Assembly: GCF_022549695.1 (NCBI RefSeq)
Contig: NZ_JAKZGS010000006.1
Location: forward strand, 17,094 to 81,093
From: Belliella calami
Lineage (GTDB): Bacteria > Bacteroidota > Bacteroidia > Cytophagales > Cyclobacteriaceae
Length of the DNA: 64,000 nucleotides
Direction of reading: 5' to 3'
Shown: one piece after another, positions 17,135-26,352 of the stretch
How positions within the stretch are numbered: the first letter of the stretch is position 1
Layout: every line of letters begins with the position of its first letter
Notes under the pieces: model-generated
What the model was told of the DNA's origin: nothing
What the model saw: only the letters and a program-made list of their open reading frames with translations
The model's database searches: none
Translations under genes and position numbers: made by a program

Positions 17135-20100
17135 ATGAATCCCAACTATTTACTGACTTGTGTTTTTACATTGTTTTTGTCTTTCAATACAATTGCCCAA
17201 AATATCAATGGCAAACAAATTGGAACAAAAGAACAGCTAACTTTCCACTTACTAGACATGGAAGACGGGCTTGCACATAATGTAGTGAATAGCATTGAGC
17301 AGGATGAGTTGGGCTATATTTGGATTGCGACAATAGAGGGGATAAGCAGGTATAACGGTACACATTTTTTGAATTTCAAACAAGATACCAAAGATCCTGA
17401 AAATGCTTTAGTCAATAATTTTGTCCAACAAATTTCTTTGAAAAGAGATGGAAAACTAATGATCGCTACTGATGGAGGACTGAATATTTACAATCTTGAA
17501 AAAGAAAAATTTGGTCTTATCAATCAAAAAGACGGATTATTATCAAACAGCATCAGTTCTGTGTATGAATACTTAAATGGCAAAATAATCCTGGGAGCTT
17601 ACAGATATGGAATCCAATTTTTGGATCAAAATGGAAAAGTAGAACACACCATGACCCATGATGCCAAAGACATTAGAAGTTTATCCTCCAATCAGATTTC
17701 ATCCATCACAATACAGGGGGACTCCGTAATATGGGTTGGTACTTTTGATGCAGGATTGAATAAGATTGATCTCAAAAGCAAATCAAACCAGCGGATTTTT
17801 CAATCCAATCCCAATAAACCTTCAAGTCAAATCAATTCTCTATATACTGATGATAATGGTAATCTGTGGATAGGTACCAAATCCGGACTAAAAGTAATAA
17901 CCACAGCAGGAGATACTCTTGAGATTAACCAAACAATACTTCCAGAGAGAGGGCTTTCCGACTCTGACGTCTTGTGTTTTGAAGAAGATCAAAGAGGAAA
18001 TATTTGGATTGGCACAAGAAATGGAGGCCTGAATATCTTAGAGTTAAGAGGTTTTTTGAAAAAAGAAGCTCCAAAAATCGATTGGTTCTTGCCAAAATCA
18101 GATGGCTCAAGTGTTTTCAACAGAACTGTCTCCGCTTTGAAGCTGGACAAGAAAAAAAACATGTGGATTGGAACCAGCACTGGTGTGAATTATGTAAATC
18201 CAGATGGCGAACCGATCAAGTTGCTCCAAAGAAATCCGAATTCAGAACAGACTTTGTCCCACAATAGAATTGGGGCAATTGCTACCGGTGCAAAAAACAG
18301 GATTTGGATTGGAACTGATGGAGGTGGATTGGATAGATATAGTGCTGAAAATAGAAATTTTGTCAATTACCACCATGATCCTTCACAAAAAGAAAGTCTC
18401 AGTAGCAACTACATCATCTCTCTGAAAGAAGATAGCAAAGAAAGATTATGGGTTGGCACATATCAACGTGGCTTAAACCGAATGGACATTTCTAGTGGTA
18501 AGTTCAAACAGTATTTACAAGGGGGTTCCAAGGATGGATCAGATGTCAGGGTAATAGCTGAAGACAACAAACAGCAAATTTGGGTAGGCACCAATCAAGG
18601 AGGACTATACCTCTATGATGAAGAAAATGATACATTCCAGTACATTGCCACTTTGGGGAAAATTGATATCCGAGGAATAGCCTTTGATGCCAGACAAAGG
18701 CTTTGGTTGGCAACATTTGGATCAGGAATCATTTGCTTTGATCCAATGACAGATACATTCAAGGATTATCATTCGAATCAGTATGAAAAACTCCCTGAAA
18801 ACATCTATTTCTCCATAGCAGTACTTCCAAATCAAGATATATTGGCAGGAAGTAGATACGGAGGATTGATCAGGATAAATCCAGCTGATGACTCTATAAC
18901 GATGTTCACTGAAGAAAACGGCCTAAGCAACAATACTATCAACAGCATGCTAATGGATCCTAGAGGTATATTTTGGCTAGGAACCAATCATGGCATAAGT
19001 CACTACAACCCTCTTACAAACCACATTGACCATATTAATACTTTTGATAATTTGCAAAAAAGTGAATTCAATATAGGAGCCGTTACTTTGGCAGATGATG
19101 GTAACCTATATTTTGGTGGAAATAAGGGAATCAATATTATAAACCCAACCAAAATCAATCAACGAGAACATGATTATAGCCTGATTTTTGAGAATTTCAA
19201 ACTTTTCAATGAGCAAGTGAAAGTTGGGGAAGAGTTTCTTGATTCGGCGATATCTAACAAAAAGACATTGACACTCAACCATCGTCAGTCATTGATATCA
19301 TTTGATTTTTCACTAATAAAATTCCCATTTGCTCAAAATGTATCTTATTCTTATAAACTTGAAGGTTTTCATAAACATTGGATTCAAGTGCAGGGAACTG
19401 GTACTGCTAACTTGAGTAATATTCCTCCTGGATCATACAGCTTATTGGTGAGGGCCAAAATCGGAAATGAATATGAATTGGAACGCCAAATCAATCTAAC
19501 GATCACTCCACCTTTTTGGAAAACTTTCCCTGCATATTTATTGTATTTCCTTCTGATCGTTGCCATTGTGATTGGTGTAATGCGATACTACAGTGAGCGG
19601 GTGAAGCTCAAAAACTCCCTTTTACTGGAAAAACAACAACGCTCGCTCGAACATGATATCAACGAAGAGAGAATTCGATTTTTTACCAGCTTTTCACACG
19701 AACTGAAAACTCCGCTGACATTGATTTTGGCTCCTATTGAAGACCTCATCGACCAAATTAAATCAAAAACACATCTCAACAAGCTTACACTTGTACAAAA
19801 GAACGCAGCATATCTTCATCAATTGATTGGTAACTTATTGGAATTTAGAAAGGCAGAAACGGGGATGAGTCAATTGACTGTCGGAGAATACAACCTATCG
19901 CTATACTTGGAACAATGGGTTCAAAATTATCAACCGCTCGCCAAAAAGAGGCATATCCAATTAACTTGCTCACTCTCCGAGAGGAATATGTTAGCTCGGT
20001 TTGATTTTGAAAAACTACAAATCATCATCAACAATCTTTTATCCAATGCGCTAAAGCATGCTGTAGATAATGATAAAATCCAAGTGAGTCTCTATTCTGA

Positions 20101-21220
20101 CGAGCAAAGCTTCTATATTTCTGTCTCTGACACTGGGCCAGGAATCAATGCTGAGGACAAAAAGCGGATATTTGAGTGGTTTTATCAATCTGGAACAAAA
20201 CTTAAAAAAGAAGGTACCGGCATAGGATTGGCACTTTCAAAAAGTTTGACAGAACTCCATCATGGTGTGATCCAAGTAGCTAGCGAACAGGGAAAAGGAA
20301 CGACATTTATAGTAGAGATTCCAAGGGATCTTCCTATCTCTTCTTCAGAACAATGGACGTCTGACCAACGTCAAGTACCACTGATTGCCGATACATCCAT
20401 CCTTTCATTACACGAGTCACCTTATCAAGAAATTTTGGTGAATGGAGAAGAGGAAAGACCGATAATACTGCTGATTGATGACAACACGGATATCCTCAGT
20501 TATTTAGATAGCCTACTAAGAAAAAAATATGACCTTATCCATGCACAAGATGGTGAAGACGGGATTCAGAAAGCACTAAAACATGTTCCCGATCTCATTA
20601 TTTCGGATATTATGATGCCACTGAGAGATGGACTTGAACTCTGCGCTACGCTCAAAAAAAATGACATCACTTCTCATATTCCAATTATCCTTCTTTCAGC
20701 AAAAGGCAATGTAGAGACCATGCAAACTGGTTTTGTAGAGGGAGCGGATGATTATATTACCAAACCTTTCAATAGTTCTCTTTTACAAACTAGAGTCCAA
20801 AATCTGATTGAAAGTAGACAGAATTTGAGAAAACATTTCTCTGACCTAGGAAAGAACAATGGGCCGGAGCTATTGGACGGTACACAAAGTGATATTCTCT
20901 TAGTAGAAAAAAAGTTTTTGGCAAAGTTGGATAAAATCATTTTGGCACAAATCGGCAAGGAAGAAACACAAGTAGAAACCATCGTGATGGAAATGGGAAT
21001 GAGTAGAACTTCCCTTTTTAGGAAAATAAAAGCCATAACTGGATACAATATCAATACTTACATCCGGATGATAAAAATAAAAAAAGCAGCAAACCTTATT
21101 GCCAACCAAAACATACCAATCTCCCAAGCAGCATTTGAATCTGGATTCAATGATGTTAAATACTTTAGGAAAGTGTTCAAGGAACAGTTTGGGGTGCTTC
21201 CTTCAGCTTATAAGGAATGA
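17135..21220 (+). CDS. Hybrid two-component system regulator (HTCS)
   Basis: A 1361-residue one-protein signalling system. Signal peptide 1-21; two beta-propeller lobes of Reg_prop repeats (about 35-690, recurring W-I-G-T pattern); Y_Y_Y domain (about 700-785); transmembrane helix (about 793-815); HisKA with phospho-His855 in SFSHELKTPL; HATPase with NNLLSNALKHA, DTGPGI and GTGIGLAL; receiver domain with phospho-Asp1158 in SDIMMP; C-terminal AraC-type helix-turn-helix (about 1265-1361). It should sense a periplasmic oligosaccharide and activate the divergent PUL. Its stop codon directly abuts the convergent gene at 21221 with no terminator in between. Confidence 0.95.
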   Translation: MNPNYLLTCVFTLFLSFNTIAQNINGKQIGTKEQLTFHLLDMEDGLAHNVVNSIEQDELGYIWIATIEGISRYNGTHFLNFKQDTKDPENALVNNFVQQISLKRDGKLMIATDGGLNIYNLEKEKFGLINQKDGLLSNSISSVYEYLNGKIILGAYRYGIQFLDQNGKVEHTMTHDAKDIRSLSSNQISSITIQGDSVIWVGTFDAGLNKIDLKSKSNQRIFQSNPNKPSSQINSLYTDDNGNLWIGTKSGLKVITTAGDTLEINQTILPERGLSDSDVLCFEEDQRGNIWIGTRNGGLNILELRGFLKKEAPKIDWFLPKSDGSSVFNRTVSALKLDKKKNMWIGTSTGVNYVNPDGEPIKLLQRNPNSEQTLSHNRIGAIATGAKNRIWIGTDGGGLDRYSAENRNFVNYHHDPSQKESLSSNYIISLKEDSKERLWVGTYQRGLNRMDISSGKFKQYLQGGSKDGSDVRVIAEDNKQQIWVGTNQGGLYLYDEENDTFQYIATLGKIDIRGIAFDARQRLWLATFGSGIICFDPMTDTFKDYHSNQYEKLPENIYFSIAVLPNQDILAGSRYGGLIRINPADDSITMFTEENGLSNNTINSMLMDPRGIFWLGTNHGISHYNPLTNHIDHINTFDNLQKSEFNIGAVTLADDGNLYFGGNKGINIINPTKINQREHDYSLIFENFKLFNEQVKVGEEFLDSAISNKKTLTLNHRQSLISFDFSLIKFPFAQNVSYSYKLEGFHKHWIQVQGTGTANLSNIPPGSYSLLVRAKIGNEYELERQINLTITPPFWKTFPAYLLYFLLIVAIVIGVMRYYSERVKLKNSLLLEKQQRSLEHDINEERIRFFTSFSHELKTPLTLILAPIEDLIDQIKSKTHLNKLTLVQKNAAYLHQLIGNLLEFRKAETGMSQLTVGEYNLSLYLEQWVQNYQPLAKKRHIQLTCSLSERNMLARFDFEKLQIIINNLLSNALKHAVDNDKIQVSLYSDEQSFYISVSDTGPGINAEDKKRIFEWFYQSGTKLKKEGTGIGLALSKSLTELHHGVIQVASEQGKGTTFIVEIPRDLPISSSEQWTSDQRQVPLIADTSILSLHESPYQEILVNGEEERPIILLIDDNTDILSYLDSLLRKKYDLIHAQDGEDGIQKALKHVPDLIISDIMMPLRDGLELCATLKKNDITSHIPIILLSAKGNVETMQTGFVEGADDYITKPFNSSLLQTRVQNLIESRQNLRKHFSDLGKNNGPELLDGTQSDILLVEKKFLAKLDKIILAQIGKEETQVETIVMEMGMSRTSLFRKIKAITGYNINTYIRMIKIKKAANLIANQNIPISQAAFESGFNDVKYFRKVFKEQFGVLPSAYKE

Positions 21221-21937
21221 TTACTCATTCCTACTTATACTTCCCAATCCATTGACATCTTCTTTGATCACTTTTGGATTTCCTGTATAGCTGATGGATC
21301 CAATACCATTTACTTCCATAGAAAGCTCACCAATACTATGGACAGAAATAGAACCAATACCACTACTGATCACTTCCACATCTTCAGCGATGAAATTGGT
21401 GGCATTTATACTACCGATTCCTTCATTTGAAAGATAAAATTTATCGGCCGCTCCTTTGAGATCCATTTTGCCAACAAAATTCAATTTGGTCACTAACTCA
21501 CTTACTTCCAAATCCAATTCCACATTCCCTACTCCTTCTCCCTTGATCTCAAGTTTCTCAAATGCCAATTGCCCTTCAGATTTGATCTGACCAACTCCTT
21601 CAAAATTTATTTTCTCAAGGCTTGTCACTGTCAAAAATATCTTCGCCTCATTTTTCAGAAAATTCCTTGTACCTTTCCCATCCAAAGAAATCTTCAATTC
21701 TTGTCCTTTTTGATCAACTACTATTTCATCGATCAATTCTTCATTGCCTTCAAATCTAAGCGAAACTTCGTCTCCCTGAATCAAAAAAAGCTCAAAAGTT
21801 CCCTTTAGAGATAGTTGGCTAAACGGTGAAATACTCTTGTCACTTTCGATTACTTCTCCTTTGTATTCAGATATTTGCCCACAAGAGCATAAAATTATAG
21901 CAAGAATAAGTGGTAGGACGTAGGATGTTTTTTTCAT
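21221..21937 (-). CDS. DUF2807 (GIN-domain) lipoprotein
   Basis: A 238-residue protein with lipobox LCSC (Cys near residue 19). The rest is a right-handed beta-helix-like domain with regularly spaced Gly-Ile/Val-Gly steps (GVGQIKSEGQ, GEGVGNVELD, GIGSINATN, GIGSISVHS, GLGSISRNE), characteristic of DUF2807, often labelled putative auto-transporter adhesin. The molecular role is not established. It is probably anchored in the cell envelope. Monocistronic and tail-to-tail with the HTCS, stop codons adjacent. Confidence 0.8.
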   Translation of the reverse strand: MKKTSYVLPLILAIILCSCGQISEYKGEVIESDKSISPFSQLSLKGTFELFLIQGDEVSLRFEGNEELIDEIVVDQKGQELKISLDGKGTRNFLKNEAKIFLTVTSLEKINFEGVGQIKSEGQLAFEKLEIKGEGVGNVELDLEVSELVTKLNFVGKMDLKGAADKFYLSNEGIGSINATNFIAEDVEVISSGIGSISVHSIGELSMEVNGIGSISYTGNPKVIKEDVNGLGSISRNE

Positions 21938-22110
21938 GGTGTTGCTAATTTGGTTTTTTGAACAAAATCCGAAATTGTTCCTTTCCGTACAAAATGTTCG
22001 ATTTATGGTTTTTGATGAACCAATCTAGCAAATTATACTATAAATCTATGGAGTCTGGGTAATAATTTCGACTTACAAAAAGAGATGAAATAACATTACT
22101 GCAAAGCTAT

Positions 22111-22488
22111 CTAACCCAATAAGTTTAAGTATTTCTTCCTGTATTCAAAAATTATCCAAAGGTTGATAAGCAACAAAACCAAAGCCATGATCAGTCCTGA
22201 AGGTGCGTTAAATATATGTGTAAGTACTATTCCTACCATGATAGGGAAAATCACTATCGCTCCCAAAGCTCTTGTCTTTGGCAAGATAAACAGTGCTCCA
22301 CCGATAATTTCAACTACAGCTATCAATGGCATCAACCAGCCAATAACAGTAAATGCCTCCATTAATTTTAACATGTCTTCTGGTAAGTCCTCTGGCATAG
22401 GCATGTAATTGAAGAACTTGTTTAGGCCTGAGTTGATAAACAATAAGCCAAACAATAGGCAAACAACAAATGTGATTTTGCTTTTCAT
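22111..22488 (-). CDS. DoxX-family small membrane protein
   Basis: A 125-residue protein with four hydrophobic helices (about 4-20, 45-65, 72-90, 95-115) and the DoxX-like opening INSGLNKFF. DoxX/DoxD-like proteins are inner-membrane proteins linked to quinone-dependent redox or detoxification reactions, but the specific role is unknown here. It ends a minus-strand run of VOC and SRPBCC genes; only 11 bp separate it from the VOC gene upstream, suggesting co-transcription. Confidence 0.75.
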   Translation of the reverse strand: MKSKITFVVCLLFGLLFINSGLNKFFNYMPMPEDLPEDMLKLMEAFTVIGWLMPLIAVVEIIGGALFILPKTRALGAIVIFPIMVGIVLTHIFNAPSGLIMALVLLLINLWIIFEYRKKYLNLLG

Positions 22489-22499
22489 AAGTTAACAAA

Positions 22500-22910
22500 T
22501 TAAGGATTTGGAATTAGGCTAGGGTCTGTAAACATCACTTCCCACTGATGTCCATCAAGGTCTGAGAAAGAGTCATAATACATCCACTCATGATCTGAAC
22601 TATCCTTGTATCTAGTGGCTCCATTTTCAATGGCTAGTTTCACGATATTATCAACTTCTTCCCTACTTTCCACTTCTATCGCTGTCAATACTTGTGTTGT
22701 AGAGCCATCTGCTATTGGTCTATTCGTGAATGTCCCAAAAAATTCATGAGTTATCAGCATGGCATAAATTAGCCCCTCGTTGAGGACTAGGCACAATGCT
22801 TTATCATCTGAAAACTGCTCGTCGAATGAAAACCCAAGGTTTGTCCAAAATTCCTTGGTTTTGTCAATATCTTTGATTGGTAGATTGACGTAAATTGATT
22901 TTACTTTCAT
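22500..22910 (-). CDS. VOC-family (glyoxalase/bleomycin-resistance fold) protein
   Basis: A 136-residue protein with the paired beta-alpha-beta-beta-beta modules of the vicinal oxygen chelate fold: VNLPIKDIDKTKEFWTNLGF at the start and DPDG-like SDLDGHQWEVMF at the end. This layout matches the lactoylglutathione-lyase-like proteins common in Bacteroidota; substrate and metal are unknown. It lies 11 bp upstream of doxX on the same strand. Confidence 0.75.
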   Translation of the reverse strand: MKVKSIYVNLPIKDIDKTKEFWTNLGFSFDEQFSDDKALCLVLNEGLIYAMLITHEFFGTFTNRPIADGSTTQVLTAIEVESREEVDNIVKLAIENGATRYKDSSDHEWMYYDSFSDLDGHQWEVMFTDPSLIPNP

Positions 22911-22962
22911 ACTGCTATTTTTTTTAATTGATTATTGTTGAAAGTCTTTATTAATAATATAT

Positions 22963-23019
22963 GGTTATCCGCTACCTTGCCAGTAATGAAGTAAGCAAAC
23001 CATCATGTTGGGGGTAATC
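22963..23019. repeat. Degenerate 57-bp palindromic repeat related to the MITE hairpin
   Basis: GGTTATCCGC at 22963-22972 and GGGGGTAATC at 23010-23019 form imperfect inverted ends (two mismatches) exactly 57 bp apart, the same length and end motif as the hairpin unit of the mobile-element copies. No flanking direct repeat was found, so it is probably old or a solo unit. Confidence 0.4.
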
Positions 23020-23026
23020 TTATTTT

Positions 23027-23443
23027 TTAAATTTTTTGATCTGCAAATTCGTTTTCACAATGATCTTTTAGACGTTTTAAAAACATGGCCCAATTGTATC
23101 CACACCAACGAAAATAGTCTGTCTTCTCCTTCCAATTGTAGTGTTTAAGCACAATTTTAGTATTGCTCTGTTCTTGGGAAATTTCGAAAGAAACAAAAGT
23201 CCCTATCCATTCCTCATCCGAATCAATACATTCCCAAACCACTTTTTTACCCTCTTCCAATTCGGTGATTTTCATTTTAGTCAGGTAACCTTCGTCGAAG
23301 TCAAATTCATTGACAAAACCTACTTCTTGTTTTACCTTCAATTTTTTAGTCCAGACAGTGGCTAATCCTTCTTCTTTGGTAATTGCTTCGTAAACTATAA
23401 GTGAAGCAGCCTTGATATAATTGATTTGCTCTATGCTTTCCAT
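23027..23443 (-). CDS. SRPBCC (START/AHSA1-like) domain protein
   Basis: A 138-residue protein predicted to form a single helix-grip fold. The N-terminal strand and helix INYIKAASLIVYEAIT, the central W-VWECIDSDEEWIGT strands and the C-terminal helix FLKRLKDHCENEF fit the Bacteroidota SRPBCC/polyketide-cyclase-like group. It would bind a hydrophobic ligand; no catalytic residues are recognisable. Part of the VOC/SRPBCC cluster, with a 206-bp gap to the next upstream gene. Confidence 0.7.
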   Translation of the reverse strand: MESIEQINYIKAASLIVYEAITKEEGLATVWTKKLKVKQEVGFVNEFDFDEGYLTKMKITELEEGKKVVWECIDSDEEWIGTFVSFEISQEQSNTKIVLKHYNWKEKTDYFRWCGYNWAMFLKRLKDHCENEFADQKI

Positions 23444-23649
23444 TGAATAAATAGTGGTGTGTTTTTGATATATTACCCAAAAAAAATTGGTTCTTTCAGA
23501 GAAGTGCTTTGAGCTCCAGGAAAAATGTCTTTTGGTAAGACTTAGATTAAAATCTGAAAGGGCTTTACTTCAATGCATTTTTGATGCTTTTTGGTTGCTT
23601 TGCCTGTCAGACGCCATATTTTTCCTATACTACTAAGTTTTATTTACTT

Positions 23650-24081
23650 TCATGAGGGACAATGAAACATCCACTGAATCCCAAATTTATCCGTACAACT
23701 ACCGAAGTAATCCCCCCAAAACATGTCTTGAAGCTCCATGGTGATTTTTCCATCTTCGGCAAGTGAATTGAAGTATTTTTGAACTTCTTCTTTACTATCC
23801 AAATGTAAGCTGATATGGGAATTGTTACCAATATTTACAATCATCCCCATAGATGAAGGGCAATCAGAACCCATCAAAAGATGTCCTCCCACTATTGGAA
23901 GGGTCATGTTCATGATAAGATTTTTGTCCTCTTCTGAAGCAGGGGGAAATTCATCGGATGGAGGCATATCACCATATCTGTGTATCCCCTCTATGAAATC
24001 TGTACCAAATACTGCCTTGTAAAAATTGAATGCTGCTTCGGTTTCCCTAGCGAAATTGAGATAAGTGCTAACTGTTGCCAT
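23650..24081 (-). CDS. PhnB-like VOC-family protein
   Basis: A 143-residue protein with the PhnB-type VOC signature: start STYLNFARETEAAFNFYKAVFG, GGHLLMGSD in the middle, and the ending FWGDYFGSCTDKFGIQWMFH. Such proteins are annotated as VOC family or 3-demethylubiquinone methyltransferase-like, but no methyltransferase activity is implied. It follows the double-SRPBCC gene by 11 bp, so the two are likely one transcript. Confidence 0.8.
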   Translation of the reverse strand: MATVSTYLNFARETEAAFNFYKAVFGTDFIEGIHRYGDMPPSDEFPPASEEDKNLIMNMTLPIVGGHLLMGSDCPSSMGMIVNIGNNSHISLHLDSKEEVQKYFNSLAEDGKITMELQDMFWGDYFGSCTDKFGIQWMFHCPS

Positions 24082-24092
24082 TTTTCCGGTAT

Positions 24093-24959
24093 TTATTGTT
24101 CATATAAAGATTTTAAAATTTCCAATGCTTTGGGCCAAGCTTCTTCAAAGTATTCCTTATGCTCCAAATTGGAATCAAGCTTCACTTTTAATGTCGTTTG
24201 ATTATTTTGACTTTCGAATTGATATTCTTCTATAGCTCCAATCCAGCCAATTACTTCAGGACCATCTAATATTTCTTTCCCTTTATCGAAAATACCGTAA
24301 TGCTCAATACTTACTATTTCGTTGGGGATTAACTTTTTGATCCTTGATACCATACCTCCTTCATTACCCTTCTCATCGAGTCCAAGAAAAATCATTTTCT
24401 CGCCTTCTTCCCATTTCCCTCTGTAAAATGAACTTGGATGAAATGCTGAAGTCCATTTCCTGTATGTTTCATCAGCAAGCATAGTATCATATACTTTTTC
24501 GACTGCTGCATTTATATTTATCTGAAAATTTAACAGCTCCATTTTAGTCAGACTTTCTGTATAACTTTTGAAGTTGTTCAGAATAGCCTGCCAGCCATTT
24601 TTCTGCATTTCAGAAGAGTTTTCTTGTTCGGCTTCAAACTTCTCTGTCACTAATACATGATCTTCATGCTGTTCGAAATTCACCCATACTTTCCTAGTAT
24701 CTCCAAGGGTATATGCAATAGATTCACTTTCGTTGATTTCATCGAATATCCCATGAAAATCAAACTCCATGGATCCGTCTTTGGCTGCCATCTTGTAATT
24801 GAACTTGCCTCCTGGGACAAGATCAATTTCTGCACTTGGGCAGTGCCAAGTATCACTTGCAAAATTCCAATTGACTATGTGGATAGGCAGTGTCCATGCC
24901 CTCCAAACTTGGAACATTGGTGCATAGACTTTTGAACTGATATTAATTAAGGTCTGCAT
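24093..24959 (-). CDS. Tandem double-SRPBCC (AHSA1-type) protein
   Basis: 288 residues from the preferred start, containing two consecutive AHSA1-type helix-grip domains. The first (residues 1-138) opens MQTLINISSKVYAPMFQVW; the second (about 139-288) opens MELLNFQININAAVEKVYDTM. These are usually separate genes, so this looks like a fusion of two adjacent paralogues. The open frame extends to an upstream ATG at 25016, but those 19 codons lie in and next to an inserted repeat (24975-25137), and the family normally begins at MQTLIN, so 24959 is chosen. Ligand unknown. Confidence 0.75.
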   Translation of the reverse strand: MQTLINISSKVYAPMFQVWRAWTLPIHIVNWNFASDTWHCPSAEIDLVPGGKFNYKMAAKDGSMEFDFHGIFDEINESESIAYTLGDTRKVWVNFEQHEDHVLVTEKFEAEQENSSEMQKNGWQAILNNFKSYTESLTKMELLNFQININAAVEKVYDTMLADETYRKWTSAFHPSSFYRGKWEEGEKMIFLGLDEKGNEGGMVSRIKKLIPNEIVSIEHYGIFDKGKEILDGPEVIGWIGAIEEYQFESQNNQTTLKVKLDSNLEHKEYFEEAWPKALEILKSLYEQ

Positions 24960-24974
24960 TGGGTCTAAGTGTTT

Positions 24975-25137
24975 AAATTCTAAATTATGAATATCCGCTT
25001 TCAAACCAATACCCATTTTTAATTAGGTACAAACTTTGAATTCAGCTGCTGTCGACTGTCATCCTTCGACGATTATCCGCTTGATCCAATTGTTTTATTT
25101 ACCTTATGGTGTAATTTCGGATAATCAAATTCTAAAT
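24975..25137 (-). mobile_element. MITE-like element copy D with 11-bp direct repeats
   Basis: AAATTCTAAAT occurs at 24975-24985 and 25127-25137 and brackets a 141-bp insert. Read on the minus strand the insert starts GATTATCCG, has the inverted copy CGGATAATC 56 bp from the end (25071-25126 unit), continues with a module resembling copies A and C (TCGTCG, then ACAGTCGACAG) and ends AAAGCGGATA (24992-24998). It sits directly upstream of the SRPBCC gene and supplies a false upstream start codon. Confidence 0.75.
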
Positions 25138-25285
25138 AATACAATACAAATTTATAAAATATAAAAACCGTTATATCATGTTGAAAACGACAGAAAAAAG
25201 GGGAATTGCGACAAATTTTTTTAGCCTTTGGAAAAAAATCTGATTTTTATTTTATTTGGCTAACAATCATTAAACCTTATGTTCA

Positions 25286-26350
25286 TCACTTTAAAATTAA
25301 ATAAGAAAGTATTTGCCTAATATTTAAGTGTTTTGAGTCATCCATTTTTAATGAGTGATGACTCACCAAATTTATCCAATCAAATATTTTGGTATCTTCT
25401 GTTGTTTTAAAACCCCAGTAATCTGAAAGTTCGATTTCAGAAGTCTGCATAACTTCTGATGAAATAGACTGAACATTTTCCAACAAATTCAAAAATATTC
25501 TTGGTACCTTTTCATAATAATTGTCATTTATCTTTAAACTTCCTTTCCCGCCCGCTGTAAACAAGTCTCGAACATTTGGACAAACAACAGCTTCTCGGGT
25601 TACAAGCCAAATAGCAAAGCGTCCAAATTTGTCGCTTTTGTTACTAAAAAGTTCTGGAAAATAAGCCATTGCTCGATTTTTAAGTTCTTGTTTTTCCTTT
25701 AGAGACAGATTGTTCCAAATTCTTATCACAATATTACTTGGTTTACTATTGCCATCAGCATCCATCCACCAAAGTTCTTCCCCAGGTTTTAACTTGCTTT
25801 TATAATATTCAACTATCGGTCTTATTGGATTATCCTTTTTTCTTAAAATATCATAAGGCACTTCAATCTTATCAAAAATAGTTTTACCAACTTCCAAATT
25901 CATATCAATCAAATAACGTGGAGAATGTGTCACAACAACTTCCGACAAAACATCTTCATAAGGTCTACATCGAAACTCTATAGGACTTGCAAGCTTAGCA
26001 AAAAGCATGAAAATTCTTTCTATATTTTCAACTCTTGTTCCTTCCAAAACACTATTCCCAGTCGTTCTCCAATGGTTTTGGGTTGTGGTTTTCACCTCTA
26101 TACCATAATAATTTTTAGCAATTATATCAGGGAATTTTTGGCCTCCAATTAACTCTATTGAATTTTCAAATGGCGTTCCAATTGCTATTTCGGTCATTAA
26201 ATCCTTTACATAAGGTTCTAACTGCCTTCCTATAAGGGTCGCTACTTTTTCGGTTGATTTTTTTGCGTGAAGGTTAAGTTCTGAAATTGTTGATTGAAGC
26301 AACAAATCAAATTCCTTTCTATCTGGGTCTGAGTTAACTGAAACTATCAT
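25286..26350 (-). CDS. Type II restriction endonuclease (PD-(D/E)XK)
   Basis: A 354-residue protein with the catalytic core FPDIIAKNYYGIEVKTT: Asp75 followed by Glu85-Val-Lys87, the PD-(D/E)XK nuclease motif. It is the third gene of a controller-methyltransferase-endonuclease operon; the methyltransferase stop is only 2 nt upstream of its start. I do not recognise a prototype enzyme and cannot infer the recognition site. The gene is AT-rich compared with the housekeeping genes in the window, consistent with horizontal acquisition. Confidence 0.8.
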   Translation of the reverse strand: MIVSVNSDPDRKEFDLLLQSTISELNLHAKKSTEKVATLIGRQLEPYVKDLMTEIAIGTPFENSIELIGGQKFPDIIAKNYYGIEVKTTTQNHWRTTGNSVLEGTRVENIERIFMLFAKLASPIEFRCRPYEDVLSEVVVTHSPRYLIDMNLEVGKTIFDKIEVPYDILRKKDNPIRPIVEYYKSKLKPGEELWWMDADGNSKPSNIVIRIWNNLSLKEKQELKNRAMAYFPELFSNKSDKFGRFAIWLVTREAVVCPNVRDLFTAGGKGSLKINDNYYEKVPRIFLNLLENVQSISSEVMQTSEIELSDYWGFKTTEDTKIFDWINLVSHHSLKMDDSKHLNIRQILSYLILK

Positions 26351-26352
26351 AG

